Origin: Aurantibacter crassamenti
Lineage (GTDB): Bacteria; Bacteroidota; Bacteroidia; Flavobacteriales; Flavobacteriaceae
Direction: 5' to 3'
DNA: 64,000 bases
Assembly: GCF_016811105.1 (NCBI RefSeq)
Contig: NZ_JAFBGM010000002.1
Coordinates: 682,001 to 746,000 of the forward strand
The notes under the pieces: generated by a model
Told to the model about the DNA's origin: nothing
Databases searched by the model: none
What the model saw: the letters and a program-made list of their open reading frames with translations, nothing else
Translations under genes and position numbers: made by a program
Shown here: positions 42,472-52,406 of the stretch, one piece after another
Layout of the letters: each line of letters opens with the position of its first letter
Numbering within the stretch: the first letter of the stretch is position 1

Positions 42472-44877
42472 ATGCGAAAACATATTAATAAGGTTGCAGT
42501 TATCGGATCCGGAATAATGGGAAGTGGTATTGCTTGCCATTTTGCAAATATTGGGGTTGAAGTACTTCTACTTGACATAGTACCCAGAGAACTTACTGAC
42601 AAAGAAAAAGCCAAAGGCTTAACACTTACAGATAAGGTGGTTCGTAATAGGTTGGTGAATGATTCACTTACAACGGCTTTAAAATCGAAGCCTTCACCTA
42701 TTTACCACCAAAAATTTGCTTCTAGAATTACAACGGGTAATTTAGATGATGATATTTCAAAAGTGGCTAATGTAGACTGGATAATTGAAGTGGTTGTTGA
42801 ACGATTAGACATTAAAAAGAAGGTCTTTGAAAACCTCGAAAAGCATAGAACACCAGGTACATTAATTACTTCAAATACATCTGGTATTCCTATAAAGTTT
42901 ATGAGCGAAGGTAGAAGTGATGATTTTCAGAAACATTTCTGCGGAACTCACTTTTTCAATCCAGCTAGATATTTAAAATTATTTGAGATAATTCCTGGAC
43001 CAAAAACTTCACCAGAAGTTCTTGAGTTCTTAAATGGTTATGGTGAGCAGTTTTTAGGAAAAACATCTGTTATCGCTAAAGACACCCCAGCATTTATAGG
43101 AAATCGAATTGGAATTTTCAGTATTCAGAGCCTCTTTCACATGGTCAAAGAAATGGGCATGACTGTTGAAGAAGTAGATAAATTGACTGGGCCAGTAATT
43201 GGTCGTCCAAAATCAGCAACTTTTAGAACGGTTGATGTAGTTGGCTTAGATACTTTGGTTCACGTAGCAAATGGTATTTCTGACAATTGCAAAGAAGATG
43301 AGCGTCTTGAACTTTTCTCTTTACCAGATTTTATTTCCACAATGATGGAAAACAAATGGCTCGGAAGCAAAACCGGACAAGGCTTTTACAAGAAATCAAA
43401 AGATGATAAGGGTAAAACTGAAATTTTGACTTTAGATTTAGATACGATGGATTATCGTTCTAAAAAGAGTGCAAAATTTGCCACATTAGAATTGACAAAA
43501 ACCATTGATAAAGTAGTTGATCGTTTTTCTGTTTTAGTAGATGGAAAGGATAAAGCTGGTAAATTCTACAGAAAAAGTTTTGGACAACTATTTGCATACG
43601 TATCGCAAAGAATTCCTGAAATTACCGATGAACTTTATAAGATTGATGATGCAATGAAAGCTGGTTTCGGTTGGGAACATGGCCCCTTTCAAATTTGGGA
43701 TGCAATCGGATTAGATAAAGGCTTAGAACTTATAAAAGCTGAAGGGCAAGAAGCTGCCGCATGGGTTAACGAATTAAAAGATTCAGGAAACAACTCCTTT
43801 TACAGTGTAAAAGATGGAGCGACTTATGCATATGACATTCCGAAAAAATCGATGGAGAAAATTCCAGGTCAGGATGCCTTCATCATTTTAGATAACATTA
43901 GAAAATCTAAAGAAGTATTTAAAAATAGTGGCGTTGTTATTGAAGATTTAGGTGATGGCATACTTAATTGCGAATTCCAATCTAAAATGAACACCATTGG
44001 TGGCGATGTATTGGCCGGTTTAAATAAAGCAGTTGATTTAGCTGAAAAAGACTTTCAAGGATTGGTAATTGGTAATCAAGCAGCGAATTTCTCAGTAGGA
44101 GCTAATATCGGAATGATTTTCATGTTGGCCGTTGAACAGGAATATGATGAGCTAAACGCAGCTGTAAAAATGTTTCAAGATACAATGATGCGCATGCGCT
44201 ATTCTTCAATTCCAACCGTATCAGCCCCTCATGGTATGTGTTTAGGCGGTGGATGCGAACTTTCATTGCATGCTGACAAAGTAGTTGCAGCAGCTGAGAC
44301 TTATATAGGTTTAGTTGAATTCGGAGTCGGGTTTATTCCTGGTGGCGGTGGTTCAAAAGAATTTGCAGTTCGCGCACAAGACACCTTTAAGAAAAATGAT
44401 GTTGAATTGAATGTATTACAAGAATACTTTCTAACTATTGGTATGGCTAAGGTTTCAACTTCTGCTTATGAAGCTTTTGATTTAGGCATTCTTCAAAAAG
44501 GAAAAGATATTGTGGTAGTAAACAAAGACAGACAAATTGCCACTGCAAAAGCGCATGCAAAATTAATGGCGGAAGCGGGCTACACGATGCCACCGAAACG
44601 AAAAGACATTAAAGTACTTGGTAAACAAGCTTTAGGTATGTTTTTAGTGGGAACCGATTCAATGGAAGCAAGCCATTACATTAGCGAACATGATAAAAAG
44701 ATTGCCAATAAATTAGCCTACGTAATGGCTGGTGGCGATTTATCAGAGCCAACTCTTGTTAGTGAACAATATTTACTAGACTTAGAGCGCGAAGCGTTTT
44801 TATCACTTTGTACAGAGAAGAAAACCTTAGAGCGAATTCAGCATATGTTGAAAACAGGGAAACCATTACGTAATTAA
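42472..44877 (+). CDS. fadN: Bifunctional 3-hydroxyacyl-CoA dehydrogenase/enoyl-CoA hydratase (FadN type)
   Basis: Protein of 801 residues. The dehydrogenase comes first, with the NAD site GSGIMGSGIACHFANIG at residues 11-27 and the substrate region CGTHFFNPARYLKLFEIIPG near 160-180. The crotonase domain is C-terminal (about residues 490-700), with GMCLGGGCELSLHAD and the following VEFGVGFIPGGGG, which supply both catalytic Glu residues. This order is the reverse of E. coli FadB and agrees with FadN of Bacillus. The enzyme hydrates enoyl-CoA and oxidises the product to 3-ketoacyl-CoA. It follows marR by 11 bases and precedes the thiolase. Confidence 0.93.
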   Translation: MRKHINKVAVIGSGIMGSGIACHFANIGVEVLLLDIVPRELTDKEKAKGLTLTDKVVRNRLVNDSLTTALKSKPSPIYHQKFASRITTGNLDDDISKVANVDWIIEVVVERLDIKKKVFENLEKHRTPGTLITSNTSGIPIKFMSEGRSDDFQKHFCGTHFFNPARYLKLFEIIPGPKTSPEVLEFLNGYGEQFLGKTSVIAKDTPAFIGNRIGIFSIQSLFHMVKEMGMTVEEVDKLTGPVIGRPKSATFRTVDVVGLDTLVHVANGISDNCKEDERLELFSLPDFISTMMENKWLGSKTGQGFYKKSKDDKGKTEILTLDLDTMDYRSKKSAKFATLELTKTIDKVVDRFSVLVDGKDKAGKFYRKSFGQLFAYVSQRIPEITDELYKIDDAMKAGFGWEHGPFQIWDAIGLDKGLELIKAEGQEAAAWVNELKDSGNNSFYSVKDGATYAYDIPKKSMEKIPGQDAFIILDNIRKSKEVFKNSGVVIEDLGDGILNCEFQSKMNTIGGDVLAGLNKAVDLAEKDFQGLVIGNQAANFSVGANIGMIFMLAVEQEYDELNAAVKMFQDTMMRMRYSSIPTVSAPHGMCLGGGCELSLHADKVVAAAETYIGLVEFGVGFIPGGGGSKEFAVRAQDTFKKNDVELNVLQEYFLTIGMAKVSTSAYEAFDLGILQKGKDIVVVNKDRQIATAKAHAKLMAEAGYTMPPKRKDIKVLGKQALGMFLVGTDSMEASHYISEHDKKIANKLAYVMAGGDLSEPTLVSEQYLLDLEREAFLSLCTEKKTLERIQHMLKTGKPLRN

Positions 44878-44897
44878 TATTACCAAGTTATTTGCCC

Positions 44898-44968
44898 TTA
44901 GCTACTGGCTTTTGGCAAAATAAGAAATCAATTAAATGCTAAAAGCCAAAAGCTAATAGCCAAAAGCA
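44898..44968. repeat. Imperfect inverted repeat with an extra direct copy between fadN and fadA
   Basis: A 20-base arm (44898-44917) and its partner (44937-44956) are complementary at 17 of 20 positions around a 19-base loop. The core AGCCAAAAGC of the right arm is then repeated directly at 44958-44967. The structure fills almost the whole gap between fadN and fadA. No T-run follows, so it is not a normal terminator. It could be a small dispersed repeat, an RNA processing site or a translational control element for fadA. Confidence 0.55.
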
Positions 44969-44974
44969 TAAAAA

Positions 44975-46165
44975 ATGAAAACAGCATATATAGTTAAAGC
45001 ATATAGAACCGCTGTCGGAAAAGCACCAAAGGGAGTTTTCCGATTTAAGCGAACAGATGAATTGGCAGCTGAAACCATCTCATACATGATGAATGAGTTG
45101 CCTGATTTTGATAAGAAAAGAATAGACGATGTTATTGTGGGTAACGCTATGCCTGAAGGTTCACAAGGCTTAAACATGGCAAGGCTAATCTCATTAATGG
45201 GATTAGATATTGTTGATGTACCTGGTGTGACAGTGAATCGTTTTTGTTCTTCAGGTATTGAAACTATTGGTATTGCCACTGCAAAAATACAAGCTGGCAT
45301 GGCTGATTGTATTATTGCTGGTGGAGCTGAAAGTATGAGTTCTGTACCCATGACAGGTTATAAAACTGAATTGAATTATGATTTAGTTGCTGAAGGTCAC
45401 GAAGACTATTATTGGGGAATGGGTAATACGGCTGAAGCTGTAGCGAATGAATACAAGGTCTCTAGAAAAGACCAAGATGAGTTTGCATACAATTCACATA
45501 TGAAGGCATTAAAAGCGCAAGCTGAAGATCGCTTTCAAGATCAGATTGTACCTATTGAAGTAGAGCAAACGTATATTGATGCAAATGGTAAAAAAGCAAC
45601 CAAAAAGTATACAGTAACCAAAGATGAAGGTCCAAGAAAAGGGACAAGCATTGAAGTTTTAAATAAACTTCGAGCAGTTTTTGCTGCAGGTGGAAGTGTT
45701 ACTGCTGGTAATTCATCACAAATGAGTGATGGTGCTGCTTTCGTTTTAATTATGAGCGAAGACATGGTAAAGGAACTAAATATAGAACCTATTGCCCGAT
45801 TAGTAAATTATGCCGCCGCTGGTGTACCGCCACGTATTATGGGTATCGGACCTGTAGTTGCAATTCCAAAAGCATTAAAACAAGCAGGTCTAAAACAATC
45901 TGACTTAGAACTAATTGAATTAAATGAAGCATTTGCATCTCAATCATTGGCGGTTATTCGAGAATTAAATCTAAACGCTGATATCGTAAATGTAAATGGT
46001 GGGGCTATTGCCCTAGGTCACCCTCTGGGCTGTACAGGTGCTAAACTTTCAGTACAACTATTTGATGAAATGCGTAAGCGAGACATGAAAGGCAAATATG
46101 GTGCAGTAACAATGTGCGTTGGTACAGGTCAAGGTGCTTGCGGCATATTTGAGTTTTTGAACTAG
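44975..46165 (+). CDS. fadA: Acetyl-CoA C-acyltransferase (3-ketoacyl-CoA thiolase)
   Basis: Protein of 396 residues, normal thiolase length. The nucleophile is C91 in NRFCSSG, the His is in ALGHPLGCTGAK near 350-360, and the second Cys is in CVGTGQGACGIFE close to the end. It cleaves 3-ketoacyl-CoA with CoA to acetyl-CoA and a shortened acyl-CoA, the last step of the beta-oxidation cycle. It lies between fadN and the acyl-CoA dehydrogenase gene, and the repeat described upstream sits directly before its start. Confidence 0.95.
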   Translation: MKTAYIVKAYRTAVGKAPKGVFRFKRTDELAAETISYMMNELPDFDKKRIDDVIVGNAMPEGSQGLNMARLISLMGLDIVDVPGVTVNRFCSSGIETIGIATAKIQAGMADCIIAGGAESMSSVPMTGYKTELNYDLVAEGHEDYYWGMGNTAEAVANEYKVSRKDQDEFAYNSHMKALKAQAEDRFQDQIVPIEVEQTYIDANGKKATKKYTVTKDEGPRKGTSIEVLNKLRAVFAAGGSVTAGNSSQMSDGAAFVLIMSEDMVKELNIEPIARLVNYAAAGVPPRIMGIGPVVAIPKALKQAGLKQSDLELIELNEAFASQSLAVIRELNLNADIVNVNGGAIALGHPLGCTGAKLSVQLFDEMRKRDMKGKYGAVTMCVGTGQGACGIFEFLN

Positions 46166-46263
46166 AATAGCAAAGACTAAAAATCAGAAATTAAAAAAAT
46201 TGTTTAACTATTAAAATATCCCTACAAACCTGCTTTTCAATTAGCAGTAAAGGAACTTAAAGC

Positions 46264-48072
46264 ATGGAAACAGCAAATAAAGATAATTTACTTCGTGGAG
46301 GTCAATTCCTCGTTAAAGAAACCAAATGTGAAGATGTCTTCACTTTAGAAGATTTGTCTGAAGAGCAAAAAATGATGCGTGATAGCACCAAAGAATTTGT
46401 TGATCGCGAACTTTGGGCTCATTGGGAGCGTTTTGAGAAAAAAGATTACGCTTATACTGAAGAGTGTATGCGAAAAGCAGGTGAACTTGGACTATTAAGT
46501 GTTGCTGTACCTGAATCTTATGGTGGTATGGGCATGGGATTCGTTTCTACCATGTTGGTTTGTGATTATATCTCGGGTGCAACAGGATCATTTAGTACTG
46601 CCTTTGGTGCACATACCGGAATTGGCACTATGCCAATTACACTTTATGGATCGGAAGAGCAAAAACAAAAGTATGTACCTAAATTGGCTTCTGGCGAATG
46701 GTTTGGCGCCTACTGCTTAACTGAACCAGGTGCTGGATCAGATGCAAATTCAGGAAAAACTAAAGCAGTTTTATCTGAAGACGGAAAACATTACAGCATT
46801 ACTGGACAAAAAATGTGGATTTCCAATGCAGGCTTTTGTAGTATGTTTATTGTATTTGCTAGAATTGAAGACGACAAAAATATCACAGGATTTATAGTTG
46901 AGAACAATCCAGAAAACGGAATAACTTTAGGTGATGAAGAGAAAAAACTAGGAATTCACTCCTCCTCTACTCGTCAGGTCTTCTTTAGTGATACCAAAGT
47001 ACCCGTTGAAAACATGCTTTCAGAGCGTGGAAATGGTTTTAAAATAGCGATGAATGCTTTAAACATTGGGCGTATTAAATTAGCGGCCGCTTGTTTAGAA
47101 GCACAAAGAAGAGTTATTAATGAGGCTGTAAATTATGCAAACGAAAGAATTCAGTTCAAGACACCAATAATGAATTTTGGGGCAATTAAGGCAAAGATTG
47201 CAAATATGGCCACCAACTCTTATGCTGGCGATTCCGCTTGTTATAGAGCAGCTAAAAATATTGAAGATCGCATAGCATTACGTGAAGCTGCTGGCAATTC
47301 TCATCAAGAAGCTGAATTAAAAGGTGTTGAAGAATACGCTATAGAATGTTCTATTTTAAAAGTTGCAGTTTCTGAAGATGTACAAAATACAACAGATGAA
47401 GGTGTTCAGATTTTTGGAGGAATGGGCTTTAGCGCAGATGCACCTATGGAAAAAGCTTGGCGAGATGCTAGAATTGCTCGAATTTACGAAGGCACAAATG
47501 AAATAAATAGAATGCTTGCCGTTGGCATGTTAGTTAAAAAAGCAATGAAAGGTCACGTTGATTTGCTTGGACCAGCAACATCAGTTGGAGAAGAATTAAT
47601 GGGAATTCCGTCTTTTGACACTCCTGATTTTTCTGAATTATTTGGCGAAGAAAAAGATTTACTTGTACGATTGAAAAAAGTATTTTTAATGGTAGCAGGT
47701 AGTGCCGTTCAAAAATATGGGCCAGAACTTGAAAATCATCAACAGTTAATGTTGGCTGCATCAGATATACTTATAGAAGTATACATGGCTGAAAGTACTT
47801 TGTTAAGAACAGAAAAAAATGCAAAACGTTTTGGTGAAGATGCACAGGCTACGCAAATAGCGATGTCTAAATTATATTTATATAGTGCAACTGAAACCAT
47901 CATTCAAAAAGGTAAAGAAGCAATTATTTCTTTTGCTGAAGGTGATGAGCAACGTATGATGCTAATGGGCTTGAAACGATTTACAAAATACACCAATAAC
48001 CCTAACGTGGTAGCCTTGCGTACACAAATTGCTGACAAGGTAGCTGCTGATAACGGTTACACTTTTGACTAA
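46264..48072 (+). CDS. fadE: Acyl-CoA dehydrogenase (long form, FadE-like)
   Basis: Protein of 602 residues. The N-terminal and middle domains include YCLTEPGAGSDANSGKTKA near 154-172 and KMWISNAGFCSMFIVFARIED near 183-203; the flavin-binding helical domain includes GVQIFGGMGFSADAPMEKAWRDARIARIYEGTNEI near 385-418, with the Glu in YEGTNE as the catalytic base candidate. An additional C-terminal domain of about 150 residues makes it longer than the short-chain enzymes, as in Bacillus FadE and mammalian VLCAD. It performs the first oxidation step of beta-oxidation. A strong terminator follows. Confidence 0.94.
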   Translation: METANKDNLLRGGQFLVKETKCEDVFTLEDLSEEQKMMRDSTKEFVDRELWAHWERFEKKDYAYTEECMRKAGELGLLSVAVPESYGGMGMGFVSTMLVCDYISGATGSFSTAFGAHTGIGTMPITLYGSEEQKQKYVPKLASGEWFGAYCLTEPGAGSDANSGKTKAVLSEDGKHYSITGQKMWISNAGFCSMFIVFARIEDDKNITGFIVENNPENGITLGDEEKKLGIHSSSTRQVFFSDTKVPVENMLSERGNGFKIAMNALNIGRIKLAAACLEAQRRVINEAVNYANERIQFKTPIMNFGAIKAKIANMATNSYAGDSACYRAAKNIEDRIALREAAGNSHQEAELKGVEEYAIECSILKVAVSEDVQNTTDEGVQIFGGMGFSADAPMEKAWRDARIARIYEGTNEINRMLAVGMLVKKAMKGHVDLLGPATSVGEELMGIPSFDTPDFSELFGEEKDLLVRLKKVFLMVAGSAVQKYGPELENHQQLMLAASDILIEVYMAESTLLRTEKNAKRFGEDAQATQIAMSKLYLYSATETIIQKGKEAIISFAEGDEQRMMLMGLKRFTKYTNNPNVVALRTQIADKVAADNGYTFD

Positions 48073-48100
48073 TTCAGATTATTAAATTTCCCCTAAAGTT

Positions 48101-48130
48101 AAGAGCCGTTTACTTTTGTAGACGGCTCTT
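48101..48130 (+). terminator. Intrinsic terminator of the fad locus
   Basis: AAGAGCCGTTTAC and GTAGACGGCTCTT pair over 13 bases with one G-U wobble around a TTTT loop, followed by a T-rich tail. It ends the marR-fadN-fadA-fadE transcript. Its T-run points to plus-strand use. Confidence 0.88.
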
Positions 48131-48232
48131 TTTATTTGAAATATTTCTTCAATTCTAGATGAAATTCGCCTTAAAGATCAACTCCAATTACAAACAATTA
48201 ATAATCTAAAAATCAGCAATTTAAGAATATCT

Positions 48233-50035
48233 TTATTCACGCATTGACTCCAAAATTGATTCTTCAGAATCTTTATTAGAGAAATTTATTGCACACTCTA
48301 TTAATGCTAAGTGAGAATACGCTTGTGGAAAATTCCCTAAAAGTCTTTTCGTTTTAAAATCTACATCTTCACTAAAAAGCCCTAAATGATTACTATAACT
48401 TAATAATTGATCAAAGTACTTTCGAGCTTTTTCCTCTTCACCAATTTTAAATAAACTATTTATAAACCAAAATGTACAAATTGTAAAGGATGAGGAAGGC
48501 AACCCAAAATCATCTTCATTTTTATATCTATATAGCAGTCCGTTATTATTTAAATCTTTTTCAATAGCCTTTACGGTACTAACAAATTTTGGATCTTTTG
48601 CGGGTATAAATCCATATGATTGCATTAATAAAACTGAGGCATCAAGATGGTCTGACCCGTATGATTGTACAAAAGCATTTACTTTCGGGTTCCATGCATT
48701 TTCATGAATGTCTTCTCTAATCTGTTGCTCAAGGGCTTGCCACTTTTCTAATTTTCTAGTCTTCTTAAAGATACGAGCTACTTTAATAGCTCTATCTACA
48801 GCCACCCAACATAAAACTTTTGAAAAGGTGAAATGGCGGTCTTCTGTTCGAAACTCCCAAATACCTTTATCTGCCTCTTGCCAGTGTTTCGAAACTATCC
48901 AAACAATACCTTTAGTAATACTCCATAGTTCTTCTCCATTTTCAATATCAGTATTAAATTGCATCAATTGCGTATAAATAACATCCATCAAAATACCATA
49001 GATATCATTTTGTTTTTGCGCATAAGCAGCATTACCAACTCGAACCGGCTTTGAACCTTTGTAACCAGACAAGTGATCAAGAGTTACTTCGGTTAACTTC
49101 TTTTCCTTATTAATACCGTACATGATTTGCAATTTTTCATCCTTATCCGGAATCAAATCAATAATAAATTGCAAATATCTTCGCGCTACATTTTTATGTC
49201 CTAATTCTGAAACAACTTTCACCACCATTGATGCATCACGAATCCAGCAAAAACGATAATCCCAGTTTCGAACTTCTCCAATTGTTTCTGGTAATGATGT
49301 TGTAGCAGCTGCTAATATAGCTCCTGATTTATCATAACTTAACAATTTAAGTGTGATGGCACTTCTACTTATTTCAGCATTATATTTTTTATAGGTAGGT
49401 GTAGTACTGCTCCAATTCAACCAATATACTTTCGTACGTTCTAATTCAAGATACATACGTTTTGTATTTGGTAAAAATATTTTCTCATTGTAGCCCATTA
49501 AGAAATAGCCATCTTTCTTAATTTCAATTTCTCGGCCTTCTACAACTGCATTTTTATTAAATGATGTGTACAGAAAAACAGTATCAAACTTATCGCCATG
49601 AGTTAAACTGGCAATGAAGTTATGTTTTATAAATGTTTCGGTTACACCTGCTGCATACTCTAATTTAGGATCATACTTTACTCTAAATTTAGGTCTACCT
49701 GAAACAAGTCGCACATATCTAACTAATTCAGGTGGAGAATGATAACTACCATCTTCATTATGGTAACGTGGCATAAAATCACGAATCTCAAATGCATTTT
49801 CTCCATCAGAAAATCGCGTTATTAATAAAGCTGTATGCTTTTTATATCGTTGTGTAATCGTATAGCTTTCATCAACTAAAATTTCAAAGCTTCCGCCAAT
49901 TTCTTCATCTAACAATTTTGCTAAAACTGAAGAAGAATCAAATTCTGGCAAACAACACCAATCGATACTTCCTGTTTTCGACACTAAGGCCGCACTTCTA
50001 CAATTTCCTATAATTCCGTAGTCTAAATTATCCAT
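48233..50035 (-). CDS. Glycoside hydrolase family 15 protein (glucoamylase/trehalase type)
   Basis: Protein of 600 residues. The opening YGIIGNCRSAALVSKTGSIDWCCLPEFDS is diagnostic of bacterial GH15 enzymes, with a beta-sandwich for the first 220 residues and an (alpha/alpha)6 barrel after it. The barrel carries the substrate-binding WDYRFCWIRDASM near 258-270. No signal peptide is seen, so it is cytoplasmic. GH15 includes glucoamylases and true trehalases. Its position, divergent from an OtsA-OtsB fusion across 103 bases, argues for trehalose as substrate, but this is inference from context only. Confidence 0.85.
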   Translation of the reverse strand: MDNLDYGIIGNCRSAALVSKTGSIDWCCLPEFDSSSVLAKLLDEEIGGSFEILVDESYTITQRYKKHTALLITRFSDGENAFEIRDFMPRYHNEDGSYHSPPELVRYVRLVSGRPKFRVKYDPKLEYAAGVTETFIKHNFIASLTHGDKFDTVFLYTSFNKNAVVEGREIEIKKDGYFLMGYNEKIFLPNTKRMYLELERTKVYWLNWSSTTPTYKKYNAEISRSAITLKLLSYDKSGAILAAATTSLPETIGEVRNWDYRFCWIRDASMVVKVVSELGHKNVARRYLQFIIDLIPDKDEKLQIMYGINKEKKLTEVTLDHLSGYKGSKPVRVGNAAYAQKQNDIYGILMDVIYTQLMQFNTDIENGEELWSITKGIVWIVSKHWQEADKGIWEFRTEDRHFTFSKVLCWVAVDRAIKVARIFKKTRKLEKWQALEQQIREDIHENAWNPKVNAFVQSYGSDHLDASVLLMQSYGFIPAKDPKFVSTVKAIEKDLNNNGLLYRYKNEDDFGLPSSSFTICTFWFINSLFKIGEEEKARKYFDQLLSYSNHLGLFSEDVDFKTKRLLGNFPQAYSHLALIECAINFSNKDSEESILESMRE

Positions 50036-50138
50036 TCAATAAAAATATTGATTCAATCTGTTTAACAATTGCTTTTGCGCTTCAATTTGTCGAAATTTAA
50101 AGACAAAGAATTTAATAGCAGTCAAAATCTTCTAAAAT

Positions 50139-52349
50139 ATGAGTAAAACTATCATAATCTCAAATAGACTACCAGTTCAACTACAAATTAGCAATGGTGG
50201 CATCACTGCAGTGCCAAGTGTTGGCGGATTGGCTACTGGAATGAAATCTGTACATTCAAGTGGAGATAGTCTTTGGATTGGTTGGAGTGGATTGACAGAT
50301 GAAGAAATTCCGGAAGAACTTTCTGATGATATTGACGTAGCACTTGCAAAACATGGCTCATCAAAAGTGAGACTAACAGCCCAAGAAGTTGATGGCTTTT
50401 ATTACGGATTTAGTAACAGAACCATTTGGCCATTATTTCATTATTTTTTAGAGTATTCCGAATTTGAACTCGATAGCTGGAACACCTATAAAGCAGTAAA
50501 TCAAAAATTTGCAGATGCAATATTAGAAAAAGCCGGTGATGATGATACCATTTGGATTCATGATTATCAATTAATGTTAGTACCGCAAATGGTTCGTGAA
50601 AAAAGACCGAACATTTCAATTGGTTTCTTTTTACACATTCCGTTTCCTTCGTTTGAAATATTTAGAACAATGCCTTGGCGTGAAGAAGTTTTACGTGGAT
50701 TATTAGGCTCAGATTTAATTGGATTCCATATTTATGATTACGAAAGGCATTTTCTAAGTTCGGTAAGAAGGTTACTCGGACTTGAGGTAAGTTTTAATGA
50801 TATTTATTTGGATAATAGAATCATCAAGGTTGATTCATTTCCGATGGGAATCGATTATAAGAAGTTTAGAGGTGCTGCTGAAGAGCATGAAAATCGTAGT
50901 CCTGATGAACTTTCTGAATTACAAAAAAGGCTTAATTCACATAAGACATCAGATCCTGATAGTAAATTTTTACTATCAATTGACCGTTTAGATTATTCGA
51001 AAGGAATTGCAAAACGCTTGAATGCTTTTGAATATTTCTTAAATAAATATCCGCAGTACAAAGAAAAGGTACGTTTGATAATTTTGGCAGTACCGTCTCG
51101 CTCAAATGTACCTCAATACCAACTTTTAAAACGTGAAATAGATGAGTTAGTTGGCCGTATTAATGGTGAATTCTCAACAGTAAGTTGGACACCAATTTGG
51201 TATTTCTATAGATCAATGCCTTTTGAAAACCTCATCGACCTTTACACCTCTAGTGATATAGCTTGGTTAACCCCACTACGTGATGGTATGAATTTAGTTG
51301 CCAAAGAATATATAGCAACACGAACAGATAAAACAGGCGTACTTATTTTAAGTGAAATGGCTGGTTCTGCAAATGAAATGAATGAATCATTATTGATAAA
51401 TCCGAATAATTTTGAACAAATTGCCGATGCCATTAATGAGGCAATTAATATGCCTATAGAAGAACAGCAAGCGCGAAACGGACAATTGCAAGAACGTCTT
51501 GAACGATATAATGTAGAAAGATGGGCTAATGATTTTATGACTTCATTAGAAGCTCAACGTGATAGAGAAGCAGCAAATGTTTCTGCCCGAATTACTGATT
51601 TACGATTAACATCAATTGTAGAGAATTATTCAAAATCGAAAAAACGCCTATTATTTTTAGATTATGATGGTACGTTAGCTGGCTTTCATAATGACCCGCA
51701 AAAGGCAAGCCCTGATGAAGAATTATATGAATTATTAGACACCTTGCATAATCAAGAAGGCACAGAACTTTTTCTTATCAGCGGTCGTGATAAAGACACT
51801 TTTACCAAATGGTTTTTACATAAAAAATACAATATGATTGTTGAGCATGGTGTATGGATTTCGAGAAAAGGCGAAGAATTTAAACTTCTAGAAAATGTGA
51901 AAAATGATTGGATGGAAAAAATACGTCCCGTACTTGAATCTTTTGTTGATCGTACGCCAGGCAGTTTTATAGAAGAAAAAAACTATTCACTAGCTTGGCA
52001 CTACCGTAAGACAGATCCTGATTTTGGTAGTTTACGTGCTACTGAACTTACTACAGTACTTACAAGTTTAATTGGCACAGATGATCTCAGCGTACTTAAC
52101 GGTAATAAAGTTATGGAAGTTAAAAGCAGTAATGTCAATAAAGGCCGTGCATCAATGCGCATGTTAGGTGAGGCCGACTATGATTTTGTTTTTGCAATTG
52201 GTGATGATTGGACAGATGAATTTATGTTTCAAGAACTGCCAGAAAGTACGGTAACCGTAAAAGTTGGCCGACAAAAAACTTCAGCAAAATATTTTGTAGA
52301 GAATACTGAAAAAGTTCGTGTATTGTTAAAAGCTTTTGCGAAAGTATAA
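50139..52349 (+). CDS. Fused trehalose-6-phosphate synthase/trehalose-6-phosphatase
   Basis: Protein of 736 residues. The GT20 synthase domain covers about residues 1-470, with VGGLATGMKSVH near the start, IWIHDYQLMLVPQM for substrate binding and HIPFPSFEIFR following. The HAD phosphatase domain begins near 495, where the nucleophile and acid are D508 and D510 in FLDYDGTL, and GDDWTDE near 685 is the late metal site. The chain makes trehalose 6-phosphate from UDP-glucose and glucose 6-phosphate and then removes the phosphate. E. coli encodes the two activities as separate OtsA and OtsB proteins; here they are in one polypeptide. Confidence 0.94.
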   Translation: MSKTIIISNRLPVQLQISNGGITAVPSVGGLATGMKSVHSSGDSLWIGWSGLTDEEIPEELSDDIDVALAKHGSSKVRLTAQEVDGFYYGFSNRTIWPLFHYFLEYSEFELDSWNTYKAVNQKFADAILEKAGDDDTIWIHDYQLMLVPQMVREKRPNISIGFFLHIPFPSFEIFRTMPWREEVLRGLLGSDLIGFHIYDYERHFLSSVRRLLGLEVSFNDIYLDNRIIKVDSFPMGIDYKKFRGAAEEHENRSPDELSELQKRLNSHKTSDPDSKFLLSIDRLDYSKGIAKRLNAFEYFLNKYPQYKEKVRLIILAVPSRSNVPQYQLLKREIDELVGRINGEFSTVSWTPIWYFYRSMPFENLIDLYTSSDIAWLTPLRDGMNLVAKEYIATRTDKTGVLILSEMAGSANEMNESLLINPNNFEQIADAINEAINMPIEEQQARNGQLQERLERYNVERWANDFMTSLEAQRDREAANVSARITDLRLTSIVENYSKSKKRLLFLDYDGTLAGFHNDPQKASPDEELYELLDTLHNQEGTELFLISGRDKDTFTKWFLHKKYNMIVEHGVWISRKGEEFKLLENVKNDWMEKIRPVLESFVDRTPGSFIEEKNYSLAWHYRKTDPDFGSLRATELTTVLTSLIGTDDLSVLNGNKVMEVKSSNVNKGRASMRMLGEADYDFVFAIGDDWTDEFMFQELPESTVTVKVGRQKTSAKYFVENTEKVRVLLKAFAKV

Positions 52350-52406
52350 ATAGATGCAATTAAACTTTTAGCTTTGACCTTTTAAATTATAAATTAAGAC
52401 TACTAA

